From positions 3,781,001-3,845,000 of the forward strand of contig JAZAYU010000009.1 in NCBI GenBank assembly GCA_038501625.1: DNA of 64,000 nt, in the 5' to 3' direction. This document shows positions 13,601 to 29,100 of this stretch, in pieces. Below the pieces are notes generated by a model, which had not been told where the DNA came from, made no database searches, and worked only from the letters and a program-made list of their open reading frames with translations. A program made the translations under genes and the position numbers. The stretch comes from Corbicula japonica (lineage: Eukaryota; Mollusca; Bivalvia; Venerida; Cyrenidae). Within the stretch, counting starts at the first letter, position 1. The number at the start of each line of letters is the position of its first letter.

Positions 13601-16600
13601 GGTAGTGGTACCCAATAACAGATCGTAAAATTAAAAAAAAAAGTATATGTAAAAAGGAATCCATCTATTACCGCAAAGGAGACGGAATAGAAATATATTA
13701 TTATAAAAAAGAAATTATAAGCCCAGTTCGTAGGGAAATAAACACTCCATTTTGCGTTACAATACGGCTCTATAAACATAGTCGCCGCCTCCTGCTCCGG
13801 TGTTAGTCTATACGGTTAAATTCTTGTTTGTTTTTTCGCTACACAGTTATAATAGTTTCGAAACACTATTGTGATGTCACTGTCACATTATCTAAGAAAA
13901 AAGCAACTTTTGCCGTAGATTATATTGAAGTTGATTGAAAAATAATTGAAATCAATCGGTCAATAAATAGGGATTAAGTACTTGTAGATGTTACATTATA
14001 ATAGACAGGAAATTTTGGAAGCTGTACCTTTTCTCCTGTTTCCATGTTGATACTTGCTTAATCCTGTACAATCTTTGTCCTTACCACCTGTGTACTGATA
14101 AGAGTAACATAAACAAACAAGAAAATTTAAACTATTTAAATTTAAAATGTATAAATCCATTTTACGTGTCAAAATTATGACGTGTATATCTTACTTGATA
14201 CTTTCCAAGCCGCCAATGTACTTTAAATGCGAATTCTGGAAAGCGCTACTCCATAGACACTTACTACTTTTATCTATTTTAGTTGACGGACGAGGAGCGT
14301 GTATATCTAAATGCCGCCTATCTTGGTGATCTGGGTGTCCTAAAGCAGTCTGTAGAGAACGCGACAGAGTCCTCCCTTAACGTCAATTGTCTGGACTATA
14401 TGGGTAGAAGCGCCCTGCACATCTCTATCGACAGTGAGAAGCTGGATGTTATCGAGGTCCTGCTAGATAACCTCAGTTTCAATTGCATAGAGGAGTCGCT
14501 GCTTCACGCCATCAGCAAGGGAGCTACAAAGATTGTCAAGATAATATCAGAGCATCCAAACTTTATGGCCGGTGAAGACAGGTTGAAGAAACTCGGTGTA
14601 GGTGAAGCTTTTTTTAGAACTGAAGAAAAAAGCCAGTTTTCTCCGGATATTACCCCACTCATTTTAGCTGCTCATTACAATAACCACGAAATCATCCAAA
14701 TGTTTCTGTCGAGAAATCACAGAATAGAAAAACCGCACGCCATATCGTGCACTTGTAATGACTGTGTCACAAAGCAAAACTATGATTCCCTCAAAAGGTC
14801 AAGGTCACGCTTAAACGCTTATCGAGCGCTTGCAAGCCCTGCATACATGGCTTTATCAAGTCCGGATCCAATCATGACGACGTTCGAACTGCGACAGGAG
14901 ATGATGAAATTGGCTGAAATAGAGAAAGAATTCAAAGTAAGTGATCGTTTTGTATTAAATATCACAATAAGGAATTTTTAAGATTACTAAATCTGTTTAA
15001 AAAATCCAAATTCATCTCATACATACTTGTAAAAATTGCTTAGTGCTTGGTCACTTTGCAAATTTCATCTAAAGTAAAAAAATGCCATCCCGTTTGGTCA
15101 ATAAAATTGCCTGGCAATGGCTAAATAAACGTGAGTTTTGAATAAGCGTTACCAGTCTCAAATCTCAAGTATCTGGTGGGCTGAAACGGCGACAAGCCGC
15201 CATATCAGCCTATCAGATGCTTGAGATCTGGGATTCTGTATAAATCATAAACTTAACTTCGTATTACGAGAAAAAAAAACACTTGTTATATAAAGATGAA
15301 ATGAATTTAAACAAATCTATGGTCGAAATACAAAGCCTCACGAATTCAAATGGCTGGGTGTCGTCTTCGTAGCGGATTGGTTCTCTATGTGGGACGATAG
15401 TGTCTTTTATCGGCCTAAAGCTTTACTTTATATAAAAATTTAAACATTTGAAACAATTTAGTTTTACATAAATTTACGACATAAATGCCTTATAAAGTGT
15501 GTGTTTTCTGTTATATTTTTGGCTTATACTAGTGTCTAATCAATCACCGTTTCTGCCTTTGTGATAGTAGAAATGTGAAATGTTTTGCGCAGTTTTAGTT
15601 TAAATGTCAAAATCAAATTAATACAGAGATTTTTTACTGATGGTTCTTATAATAGTGGTAATTTATGGACTAGCTAAGACCAGATTGAGTCGCTTTCTTA
15701 CTGGATAATATCTGTGATTAATATAGTACCTTTATTTATAAACAAGAAAAAAGCTTCTATACTGTGCAAACCTTGTTGTTATACAATAATGATAGAAAGA
15801 GACCTTAAGGTTTCATCTTTCATCTGAACACCAACACGTTGGGGATTTTTGACGAATCTTGACCATTGGTTTGAAACATTTTACGGTGTTTATGTTTCTC
15901 AATATGTTCGTTTTTCTTGAGCTTGTTTTGCAGTTAAAGGTTCTTTGCATTACAGGTAAACCTTTATAAGCAGATTGGGAAAACATTTTGCAAGTTTTAT
16001 TGCCGCTTACCAGATTTAATTCCAAAATACAAATGAAGCTTAAAATCGATCTGCAATGAGATATTTCTCAACCAGTGTTATATGGTCATTCGATTTAGAA
16101 ACTAAAAAAAATTATGGCAATATCAGTATCTTCACGTTACTTGTATTAACCTTCCAAATTCAAAGAAAGATTGCCACAATTCAATATTCAAGAGTCGAGT
16201 GCATGTTTGGAGATTAATCTCGAAAAAGCAAGGAATGTCGATCAGTTTATTTTATTCCTACACGTTCACTGATTTGACTCCAGTACTCTGGTCTCGTGTT
16301 ATCAAGTTTCTTCTTAGATCGCTTGAAAATGCTTATATCTTCTGTTGTTTATGTTTGTTTGCTTTTGCATCTAATAAAAGTGAGTTGATTGGGTTGTTCA
16401 GTTTATTCAGCAAGACAATTTGTACTTTTTTGTTCATATTGAAACATGTGGTTAAAATGTGTTAGAGCACCATAGAACATGATTATAACGCCTAAATCTC
16501 CACCCAAAGTCTCATGATGGTTAGCAATTGACCGTTCCAAGGCGGTAATCCTTCGGTTTCTCTTTTTTGTTAATTGTTTGTGTGTCTTTTTAAAGTCTTA

Positions 16601-19600
16601 TTTTATAAACACATGGAGGTTGTGTTTTTTTTAATGAGGCTATTCCTGGCATCCTTATTTCACTATTTGTTATTTCAAATTATATAGATGTCATTTTATA
16701 CGCCTAATTTCCAATAACGGAATACTTAAAATGACAGTTATCAAACATGTTTATATTTTGCTATTTTCGACTTATTTTTAACAGTCACATGATTGTCTGG
16801 AAACATTGGAATAATGTAACTGATCTGTTAACGTCATCTGACTTATTTTAATTATTACCTTGAAAAGAATTAAAATAGATGGTTATCAAGTTGTGTTTGC
16901 ATGTTTCAGAATTTTCTCGAAGGACAAATAATCAAATTTCAAAAACGCAGTAATTAAACTGGTATTCATTTCATTTCAATGTTATAAATGATCAAATTAT
17001 AATATTCTTTGTCATGTTTTTTTTCTGGCAAACTATAACAAGGATATGCGTATAAATAGGTTGTATGATGCAATAAATAATAAAAATAGCCCATCGCGTA
17101 GGCGCAAGAAACGTACTAAAGGTGATCAAATTCTGAGATTTTTTACCGTGTTGAATGATTTCATTTGTTATTTATTTTTAAGAAAGGCAAAGAAAATTCG
17201 AGAATATGTCAAGGATTTAAATACAGACTTATAAAGGTGTCTGAATTTTCGAAAGAAATAAACCGGTACCGGCAGGATTTGACTGCATTCGTGGAAATGG
17301 CGTCACAAAGTTTATTTTCAATTTCGCTCGAAACATTATTTAAAAAATTTAAAATGTGTAACAAATTAAAAAAAATAGAAAATGAAAGAAGAACGTGTTT
17401 TTTTTTATAAGAGCGGCAAGTAGTGAAATGTCAAGTAATTACCAAAGAGACATTAAAATGTCTCCAATTTGGATCTGAACAGTTTCGAGCGTGAAAAATC
17501 ATAATGGATTGTGTGCACTGTATTTTTTTAACAAAAGTTTAAACTAATATTTTATATTCTTTAAATAACTATGCTTCATTCTTCGAATGTTTTTAATTGC
17601 TTTCTTTTAATGACAATGCTTTGGACCTTATGGAAGGATCAAATACCACAAGAAAGTATCAAACACATTTGAAGTAAAAGAAGAAAACACAATTAAGTTC
17701 GTTGTCTTTTCATTTTAAAATTTAAAGCGTTGATCTAAATTAAAAGCACTTGGTTAGCGACTCAGGTTGCGTATAGGTTAACATTAATTGCTATTGTATA
17801 CTAAAATGGTTGTCGTTCTTTTTGCAGAGTGAATATCTGAGTTTAGTTGAGAAATGTATGAACTTTGCATGTGAGCTGATGGACTTATGTCGTGGTACTC
17901 AGGAGGTGGAAGCTGTACTCAGTGAGGGCAGTGATTGTTGCTCCGACAATGGGAAGCGTGACCCACTTGCTAGGCTCAAAATGGCAATCAGATACCAGGA
18001 GAAAAAGGTAAGCATCTTAACAGAACTTTTAGAAATTTATTAACAAAAAAGTGCAACATCAATTCTTCTAAAAAGATACCGGTGAACGACCTCTCCAGGC
18101 CGTTCATACCTACTTACACTTTAATGCAATAATTAAACAGCACCGGGCTGACAAAAAGTCTGTCTTCGCTAGAGCTTAACACCAATAACTTTCTAAAAAT
18201 CTTGTCATGATGTTTTATGCTTTAAAGCTATCAATTTAAATGAGTTATGAACCTGCTTTAAGTGTTAGACCAATTCATAAAGGAAGTAATAACTGCATGA
18301 ACTATTTGCTTTCATTCTTGCACTAAATCAATAAATCAAAGATAAAACATTCAAAGAAGCTGAAACTGGAGAGAGATTCTCAACGCGGATGTTGCCTTTA
18401 GCTGTATGATTTAATGCTTATTAAGAGTTATCAAATATAATTGATGAGTTAAAGCAGTTATCGTGTTATGTATAATTTGATCACATACTTGCGTGATTAA
18501 TATATTTTTAGAGATTTTTTCCTATGCGTAACGAGCTAATATACAAGAATGTTGCTTTATACACGATTGTGTCATGTACTTAGCAGATAGTAATTTTCTT
18601 TGACGTATGTGATTTTCTGAACAGTACCAAGGGAGAAATAGAATGTTATCATTATAATTGGAAAATGATTATCACACTTGCTTTTGATAAATATTGTTTT
18701 CTTTTGTTATTTGTTTACATTAGTTTTGTAATAATAGTTGAATAACAATCGTATTATTTTTGCGGACGTTAGATATCATTAAATATTTAATTATTTAGTT
18801 ACCACAATTAACGAAACATGGTTGAAATCTTCTTATGTTTTTCTCTTTTATCTTTCTTTCGATAACTGTCCAAACAAGTGCTCTATTGCCTCCCCGTTGC
18901 TGTGAACAACGAATCCTCACGTGAAACGACGCATTTCAATTTTAACTGTTATATTTAAATATATCTGCGAATAAACGTATTAATGATTACATGTTTTGAC
19001 AGAATAAGTCTTCCGCATTAAAACTAGTAAATGAATGGAGGTCTTTTATCTGCAAAAGTCAAGCACAAGATGAGTTCTCTCAAACTCATCGAAATGATAT
19101 CATGAACTTCAGGTCACCTTTGAAAAAAATTGTGTCTCGTGTGGATGCTTTCAAGTAATTTCCAGTTATTTCCAACAAATATTTGCTTGAGTTGTTTTAG
19201 CTGAAATAACGAATGACCTGTCACTTTAGAAGTGGTATACTTCCTCTCCTTTAATTACAAATGCAATCAAATATGGTTATGTTCGGACGTAATTTGAAAA
19301 ATGGAGTCATGAGCACATGCTAGAGGAACATTAGTTGTAAACCTTACATTTTCCGAATGACCATTACTCCGAACTAACTAATCTTGTTGCAGCTTAGCGA
19401 GTTGTTATTGAGAGGCGTAAATGATTGCACTGGGTATCGGGAGATGATCAGCAAGCACATTGTATGCAAACAGCTGTTTGTATTTTTATATCTCATATGG
19501 GCAGTTTTTAACTTTTTTATGCCCCACTAAGTGGGAGGCATATAGAGTTGCATTCGTCCGTACGTCCGTCCGTACGTCCCCAAATCTTTTGGCCTCAACT

Positions 19601-22600
19601 CCTCCTAAACTATAAGGCGGATTTCTTTCAATCTTGCACAGATGATCAAGTAGGAGATTGTAAAGAAAGGATTTTTTCCTGCGACCATTTTTATCAGAGT
19701 TATTGCCCTTTGTTATTAAAAATTATGTTGCAGCAATGGGGGCATCAGTGTCCGAGGACACTTTCTAGTTTAATTTGGATAGCTTTCAGCATTTGACCAA
19801 AAGAGAATAGGGCCCAAGATCATTAAGCTAAGATTGGAGAGCAGTTTAAAATCTTAATCGTCTGAATGGTAAAATGAAGATTAGACTTCAGATAAGTCTA
19901 GCATTTCGGATGCTTAAAAATCGAGACTAGTCTCCCGTTTCAGTTTTATGATCTTGGGTATACAAAAGAAATGAAAACATATATTAGGAACGATACAATT
20001 CAGAATTGATAAAACCTTCAACAAAGAAATATTCATTCTTATTAATAACTTAAATGGGGCTAGTACTGGGAATCGAACCCCACAAATAAGTTGATAGCTT
20101 CCCGTGGCATCGTTGTGCCTTCCCCGTACATTTAGTCAGTATTGTTATCAATAAAATAACCCGTAACCGATGTCATGCAGTGATGGTTACGTATATCCGG
20201 GTTATCCGATCAACCTTTTTGGGGTTGTCCCGGCTAGCTCAATTGGTTTCGTCGCCGGAATTGAAGGGCTAGGCGCTGTCGCCGTGACGGTGCGGGTTCG
20301 CTCCCAGCTAGAGTCACTGTTATTTTCAATTTAAAAAAAACATACAAAAATGCAAGGCTGTTTACTAAAAATAAATTTGTATTAGCATTGCTCTAAATAA
20401 AGTATTCTTTGATACAGCAAAATATATAATTTCAACCAATTACACACTCGACAGAGTTACTTGCAAACATAAACAACATAAAAAAACATCAAACATAAAA
20501 TAAAATGCACTGTTGAGAAAAGTTGATAGATGTTCGTTGAACTACTGTAAACATTATCACTAGGTATTAAATCAGTAAGAACATAACCACAAGAATTAAG
20601 GAAGTCGAGACTTTTTTCGAGATTCTCCGTAAAACGTTAGATTTGTCTCGAATTTCTGCGATAACCATACAACAAAAGCAATTAACTGTAGTAGGTAATA
20701 AGTTAGTGTGCAGAACACTGTTGGTAATCTTTCATTTCAAAATTATGGATGGTTTTCTTTCTGAACTAGAGTTTATCCTACGTTGCCTTTATTTGTTCGA
20801 TAAAAGAAAGACCCTTTGTATCTTGAAGTTGATTACATGAAATAGTTTATACAAATATTTCTGAATTTGAGGTAGCATTAAAATATTTTTTGCACAGTTT
20901 AATCGAAATCTTTGATAACTATACACGGCAAGTTTTTGCAGAAACGTCATTTGATGTAGCCTAGAGATTATTCTTTGGGTACTTTCTCTCGTAAAAGATA
21001 AGTTGAATGTCATGTGAATACTGTTATTGACAATGTCATTTAATTGGCTTAAAATAAAGTGATGGTGAAGTTAAACAAATCATAGGAAATGAATTGAATA
21101 TACGTCTTACCCTTAAAGTATCTATGACAGGGATAATAAATAAAATTGCTCTAAAAAATTAAAAAAAGTTTAATCTGTATACTAGGTCAATTTATTTTGC
21201 TTTTTAAAATAACAATTCCGAAATGCTTTTCTCCTGTCTTCTGGTTAATTCCAAAACACTATCTGACAGATCATGGTTTGCTCATTAATCAGTATTGACA
21301 TGATATGAACAAAAATAAATAAGGCTATTGATCAAAAAGAGTCTTCAAATAACAAACACTCTTTAACGGGCACGGTTCGTGCGGGAGAACATTGTACGCG
21401 TAACAGATTGCAGCGTTACGCAAACACAACCCAAAGTTTAAATACATCAAACTTACATAAAATCGGAACCTAATTGTTTGTTAATTTGTTGTCGTTGCTA
21501 AATTGTCAACCGCTTCTTGAGTTTGGAGATGGGTCGGCTTCTCCAGTTTTCTTTGCTTTAAGCGTTCCATTTTAATTCAAAATCACATTTTGTGCCTCGT
21601 GGAGGATGTTAAAAGTCCCCTCGTACACTGAATAATCGCTGCTATCAGTTACGTCCTTTGGGGTCTTCGAGCGCGATACGTATGTAAATGAATGCTAAAA
21701 GTACTTCAAAAATGCTTAGTATAGGTGGTTGAAATATCCCAGCCAAAATAGGATATTTTTCAATCACACCAATTATATACCTCCCGGGTTTTTTTTGAAA
21801 TTTTGCTTTTGGCGTTTTCCGTGTTAAGCACGATTTAACTTAAGATCACCTCTAAAATTTTATTCTGTTCAGTTCAGCCTATTATTTTCTCGTTTATTTA
21901 ATGTAAATCGATACTTATACACCATCGTTTAGGATGAGAAATATAGAGTTGTAAATATAGAGTTGCGCTGAACCCGAGGCTAGTTGGAGTGTTCAGATAT
22001 GTCCATTTGATTGTCCATGAACAGGATCAATGAAACCGAACCCTTTCAAATTTCCTTCTCATATATTTTTGATCTTGATTCCAGGTGTAATGTTATGATA
22101 TATAATTCTGACTGAAACACATCGTTCAGCCAAAGCATAAACAAGAACCATCCGTCATTTTGAGACAGATCACTCACTTAGGTGTCCGGTACGACACTGA
22201 AAAGATATATGATTAAACGGGCGTCCATCGTATAAGATGTAATAATCTCTAAATTACATCCTTATTGTCTCATAGAACAGACAGTCTGACAAATGACATA
22301 ACATACATTACATCATTTCCGATATGTTTTCCATATTTACCTACTGTTAATGGTATCATTAATTTTGCGTGCGCCCTAACTGGGTTCCTAATGTGATCAC
22401 ACGTTTCCAGGTATGTATCTTTGTAACAAAATAAGCCAGTAATTTAAATGTTCAGATGTCCAGTCTCAGCAGTCAGAGTCATCAAAATAAACGATAAGTG
22501 TGCCATGAGGCAACTAAAAATTATTTTCTTCTATTTCAGTTTGTTGCTCACCCAAACTGCCAACAACACATGACGAGTATATGGTACGGGTCGGAGATGG

Positions 22601-25600
22601 GCTTCCTACAATCCTTTAATTGGCTCCGGGAGAGTATCTATGCCATCATGTTCTTGCCTGCCATACCATTCCTCTGTGCTGTTTATGTTATATTTCCAAA
22701 CACTAAGGTAGACTTTTACGTCGATCGGTGTAATATAGTAAAACATTCACACACATATTTTTTAAGACGATGCATATATCATAACATCGGAGCGCAAAGG
22801 CCAGGCCATCAGTCAACAGGCAACGATAAGCCTTAGCAATTTTTCACAGACGAGCTGTGCTGCACAACATGCAGTAATAGCTTAACTTTAAAACGATTGC
22901 CACAAAACACTGAAACCAAAACAGAAAAAAATCATACCGATTAAAATCCGAGTTCAGGTGTCAAACCTGTATCTAGATAGCGTTATAAAGGCACACCATT
23001 GGAAAACAACTGAATCAAATAAACAACAAAAATAAAACAACACAGTTGGCTTATTAAAAATGAAAATGATGAAGAGTGGCCATTACACAATGGGCAACAT
23101 TATGGCAGTAAGACATTTAATATTGACTGAACTTTGATTTGGAAATATATAAGTCGTTTCGTTAAAAACAAAGCAGTAAACAAAACTTTATTAAATGTAA
23201 TGAGTGTCTTTTCAGTTTCAAAATCTTAAGCATGTACTTATATACCAAATTTTGTTTGCAATAATTAATCCTGGCTTTATTTTTATTAGGAATATGTACA
23301 CTATATACTTGCTGATGTTTCAAAACATAACATGCATGTATGTGTATTTGCATTCAGAAAACAATTTAAATAGAATGAACATAAAGTAAAATTTTGCCAT
23401 GACTAATTATTAATTGCTTTCTTTTCCAGCTTGGCTCCATTATGCGTTGTCCAGTCACGAAGTTTTTCACGCACACCACGTCACATATATGCTTCCTTAT
23501 CCTTCTCGCTGTTGCCACATTCCGTCTATCTGAAACTAGCGTGGCAATCAAGTCCACGCGGGACTTCAAAGACCCGCACTACTCCCATCTTACAGAGTAA
23601 GTTATTCATTCCTTAGTTTTCATTCAAAATGGACATAGTTTACCTCCATGTGGCTAACATTGGCATGTTGCCTAATATATAAATAAAGTGTCATGAACGA
23701 TACACAACTTCAGAAATGTCACGATAAGGATTTGAACTTGGGATTTGTGCTGATTAAGTGCATTTTAATTTTAACATTTCAGCAGCCAATCACTTTTTAT
23801 TTAAATTAAGGTGTTATGAAAAGATTCGTTACATTAGATTATCATCACTGTCGATTGTACTGCAACCGAAATTTTCGTCAGACAAGCTTTCGTACGAATG
23901 CCAGCAATCGCACTTCCTTACACTTGTCTATATTCTTGATTTCTTAAATAACTTGAAATCAAGAACGACGTGTGCAGACGACTGTAAATTCGTACAGTTC
24001 CATACAGCCTACGTTTATATATTTTGATAGACATTCCAGATAATTGTTCATGTAAAACAGATAATTAAGTATGGCCCTCTCTGTAGACATATTTGACAAG
24101 TTTCCGACATCGCGATAAATTAACAGAAAAAGCTTTTGGACTGGAACACAGTATTTGACCCAATGTCTGAACTTAGCTAACCTAAAATGTTATCCACTGT
24201 CCACCTGTATGAAATTCGCTTGTCGGCGTTGGTTTACTAAACTATATATTTATTTACTTTAAGGAAATGACTTTAAACTATATGAACATATATTTGATCA
24301 TATGTTATTTTGCATTCTGATGAGATTTAGGCTGAACAAGACTATAACATTTAGGTAGTAAAAAGTAATAAAAAAGCAGTAAGCTTGCCATTTATGTCCC
24401 ATTAGAGTATGTGCCATAGACAGCGTTGTCCTTGCTCTTTCAACTTGTATCGGCTTGTAAAGGCATTTGTTCTTGTTCACATCCTTGACTGCTCTGGCTT
24501 AGAAAGTTGACTTTCGTTTACTCTTCTTTTATATTAAGTCGTCCTTTTGAATCGTAACACTGCTGACATCAAATTGTTAGTGTGCTTGGCTGTTGTTGAT
24601 GTGTTACTGGTTTAAACCCCCCGTGGCAAATTGTTCTGCCACTGGCCGTTCTAAGGCGATAACCCCTCGGGTTCCCATTTTTGTTAATTGTCTGTGGTGT
24701 CTATTTTGAAATTGATCATTGTATTAACCATGCTCTCCTCCTCTACTTGTTGACTGTGTGGGGAGGCTGTGTCTTCTAGGTGTGGCCATTCCTGATAAGT
24801 ATATTCACGTTTTCACGTTATTTTGGTTTTGCTCGTTCTCCTCATGGAATGTAAACATATTACCTTGCCCAAGGTTATAAAACTGAGCATGTAAACCAGT
24901 CTCAAATCTCAAGCATCTGATTGGCTGAAATGGCGACCAGTCGCCATTTCAGCCAATCAGATGCTTGAGATTTGAGACTGGTTTCCAATCTCAGCTTTAT
25001 AACCTTCAGCCCTTATCCGCTGCTGATATGACTTATTCAACAAATTGAAAGACTATGGCGATATTTCTACATCCATTTCTTGCTTTAAAGTTTGAATGAG
25101 TTCTGTCACGCAATTTTAGTTATATTTTGTACTATGTAGCACTTCCTATCCAGTTCGTGATTGCAAGGATGTTGGATTTGTCATCTTATCAATAAGTGTC
25201 GGGTAATAAGCTTAAATAAAATAAATGAACCACGAAATTTAACAAAAGATCATGCCATTCCGCTTCTTTGTGCTCATCCTGATTTGATCCTGCCTCTTTG
25301 CTTTCTTTTAATAGCGCAGTTTACTGTTCTTATGTACTGTTCGTTTTGTAGAAATCGTCTCAGTGAGATAATAATAATTACCACAAAAGAGTAGTTTAAT
25401 CAGTGCTTTCAGTAAACATAAGTAACCAAAACTGAAATATCTGTAGATTTAATATCTTTAAAAAAAAATAACACGTTTGTTAAAGATCTGCCTCTGCAAA
25501 TTATCGATTGTAAATATAAAAACTTCTACTTTCTAGGTAGGTATGGTGTTTTCAGAGCAATATTGGCCAGAGAGATCAAATCTTGTGTAACGGGGAATAT

Positions 25601-26118
25601 ATTGGGCGAAGTATAAATAGTATGATACCCGACTGACTATTTGAAGACAACAGCACGATGTCATATTTCTTGTCGTGTGATAAGAACCTAAAAATGACAT
25701 TCTACGACACAAATTGCATTTTTGTTATTTCAGGCAAGAGAAAATTGAAAGTCTACTGAAAGAAACACTTCGACCAGCAAGCACCTTATTAACACATGTA
25801 CAAATTTGTATTGTATTTTGGATATTAGGTAGGTTTTTTATAGTTAGAATTCTTACAGCAATAGGGAAAAGAGATAAGAAAGAACAAGGAAAATCAAAAT
25901 CCATTTTCAAATATAAAAAAACATGTTTACACATTCAATGACACACATGTCATCATATTCTCATTAACCATGGGAAGAATATGTATTCTGATGATCTCGA
26001 TTGAATTTTTTTTTCAAATTCAAAACCTATATTTTCTGCAGTGACCAACAAAATTTGGAAGCGGACTGTTCACCAAATTAAATTTCGGTCGTTTCTAATC
26101 AGTTTGTTTTTAACGTGA

Positions 26119-26163
<45 letters not shown>

Positions 26164-29100
26164 GATTTCCCCCGTTACTGGTCTACTTTAAGAGGTTTGT
26201 ACGGTATGTGGCAAATCTGAACAATTTCCAATTTCTGTCTAGATCTATTTTCCCGTACAGACGTGAGGTCACTGTAATACATCGTCAGCGGAGAATGCAA
26301 TATATACGAAAGTTGCGTCATTGATTGCAAACATTATTTATGTTCATCTTTACACCTACCAAGCAATCACGAACCGTGAACTGATTTTGATTCTTATAAC
26401 GTAATCGCAAATCCTAAATAGATTCAAGACGATGAACTCGTCTCTTATAACGCTTAGCTAAATACTTGGCATCAATATTTCATTGATCGAAGCTTAAGTG
26501 CCTTACAGGAAGCAGTTCGTACAGGAAATATATGATGTTATTAAGAAAAGCTTGATCGGTTGACACGATGTTAAAGATCAGATGCAAATGACGGACTACT
26601 TTTCATTACTTGGCCATGAATCGTTGATTCACTGCCACAGTTTTCCCATATTACTTACATTATCATGGATTGATATCACGGATATCACGTGACCATTCCG
26701 TTAGGATTTTTCTACGATGAATGTCCGAAAACTTTTGCAAATGACCTGTTTTCTCAGAACCGCAAACGAAATGTGATAAAATGATGTCCAGTTACCTTCA
26801 CTATCTTCCTCATTTAGTAGAACACACCGTTTTAATCTTTGAATAAACTTTTCGTAACAATTGTATACACCTCTGCTGAACCAGAGTTTAGTTAAACTAA
26901 TTTATGTTACATCGATCGTGAAACAGGTTATTTCAACTTATATTAATCACGCTCGATGACTGCTTCCTGGGTTTCCAACTAGTACTCGAGCCGAATGTGG
27001 ATTATGGAAATGACAGACGAATCTCATCCCTGGAAAGGTTCGAACCCCAATCTCCGGATCTAAAGTCGGACGCTCTACCCATAGACCTCTGAAGGAGATT
27101 GTACAGTAACACATTAACCTTTTCCTACTTCAAACACTGAATTAAAGTTGATAATGTGTGGACTTGAGCATTCTTTTAGGACGCATGTTCCTCATTTTTA
27201 TTCGCAATTTTTAAGAACCATTTTTATAGAAGCTTTCTGGCCGAGTTCAACCTAGGAACAGCAATTAGCATGATTGGTCAACTTTAGTAAGGGGCATCTT
27301 TAACTAATTCTTGACCAGAACGGAATTTAGTAAACCACAGATAACTGTAAAAATGGCATTCGCTTATCGTCATAAAAAAGTAATATATGCATATCAGGAA
27401 TCGCTACACTCACAAAACACAGCCTCCCCACGCAGCGAAAAAGGGAGGAAGAGAGAGCATGTTTGTTATAGGACGCCACAAACAATTAACGAAAAAGAGA
27501 ACCTTTGGGGATACCGCCTTGGAACGGTCAGTGGCAAAACAACTTGCCACTGGGGGGTTAAACCAGGTTCTAGGGTGCACCAACCTCACACTTGCCCTAA
27601 CATGTTCTCGTATCACAAAACAAGTACAAGTTGTCTTGGTGAAATAACTCCAACCCACCCATTGGCTCAACAGTTTTGTATGCAAAAGCACACAAACATA
27701 TAAAACATAAGAAGCGAATAGCATTGCAAAGCCAAAGGGCGGGTACTCGATGATCTTACCGAGACAACAGCACCTGTAGTAAAATCAGCAAGAACACAAT
27801 GACAGGGATAAAAGAAACAAATCGAGCTTCTAGATTCTTTTAAGAAAAGATTTTCCCATAAACCTAAATAATCTCTTAAACCCCTTCCACCGTCGGGCAA
27901 CCAAAGAGGTAAGCATAATGATCAGCTGTAGATGGGTTAATCACCAGACCTGCAGAGCGCTATAGAATATCATGTTGGAAACCTTTCTTTTAAAATTTAC
28001 ACATGGTTTTTACGAATAACTGGGAGAAATTAACATTGCCTTTTATCTTCTTAAGTTTATAAATTAAATCTCCATAAAAAACTGGCTGTGAAATACCTTG
28101 TTGCAATAGTGATTTTAAACTGCACCTGTATTTATGAATTAGATCTGGGTATCGGCGATAAAACTTGAAAAAGGTTTTCCTTAATTTGTGATAACGATAA
28201 CCTTGTTTTAAAAGTTTTTCTGTAATGCAAAGATTACGTTCATTAAAATCATTTACATCGTTGCAAGCTGTTGAAAAGCGAACAAGCTGTGAGATATAAA
28301 TCCCGTAAGATGTTGCACGAGAAACATCCCGTCTAAAAACATGATGTTCGGTAGAAAGAGATTACATAAAGTCTCTTTCATAACAGTATAAAAACAGATC
28401 AGCAACAAGGGGTGCACAATTAGTACCAATTGGAATGCCTATTACTTGTTTATAAATAGAGGTACCAAAATCTCAAATACATATTATCCAATAGAAATGT
28501 TAGCGCCTACATAAGGTCTTGACAGGTCCATGAAGTATAAATATCATAAGAACTATCTGTAAAGAAAGCCCTATGTTCATTACAAGCGATAAATATTTTA
28601 TTTTCTCTAGCAAAAGTGTTTTCAATTAGACTGGTAAGCTTTTCTCTTATTAAATAATGAGGGAGAGAAGTATACAGAGTTGAAAAATCATAAGTAGACA
28701 AACGGAACGCCTGAAAATTATTTGATTTAAGCTTCTTTAAAACGTCATTTGAATTTTTATCGACCAAAATAAATTTTTGCCAGTGGTTTCAAAAACTTTT
28801 TCGCAATACCTAATTACATGTTCTTTTACAGCAGTAAGACAAGATGCTAAGAGCACGGATAATTTCGTTGTTGTACAATAACTAGAGTTTGCAATAAATC
28901 TTTTTGTGTTTTTTTTCAGGCCCCTTTCACAGGGTAACCCCATTTTTTTTCATAGCAAGCACATTCATATATAACATAACATAACATTACATAATATACA
29001 AAACTAGATTAACAACAAACAAACATACAAACAAACAAAAGGACAACAGATTGATGGATAACAACTATGAATAGAATTACCCTGAAGAAAAGGCCTAAAT

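Larger units (their letters stand above)
18008..22539. other. TRPC intron 4
   Basis: Contains a 'gtccg'-type element (19518-19775), a MITE P1 relative (19810-19960), a minus-strand tRNA-like piece (20050-20115) and a tRNA-like SINE (20160-20325). Nothing coding seen. Confidence 0.5.

Noticed and set aside
27311..27724. Open frames of 86-130 codons on both strands
   Set aside because: They lie wholly within interspersed repeat R1, which recurs in at least six places, and lack coding composition.
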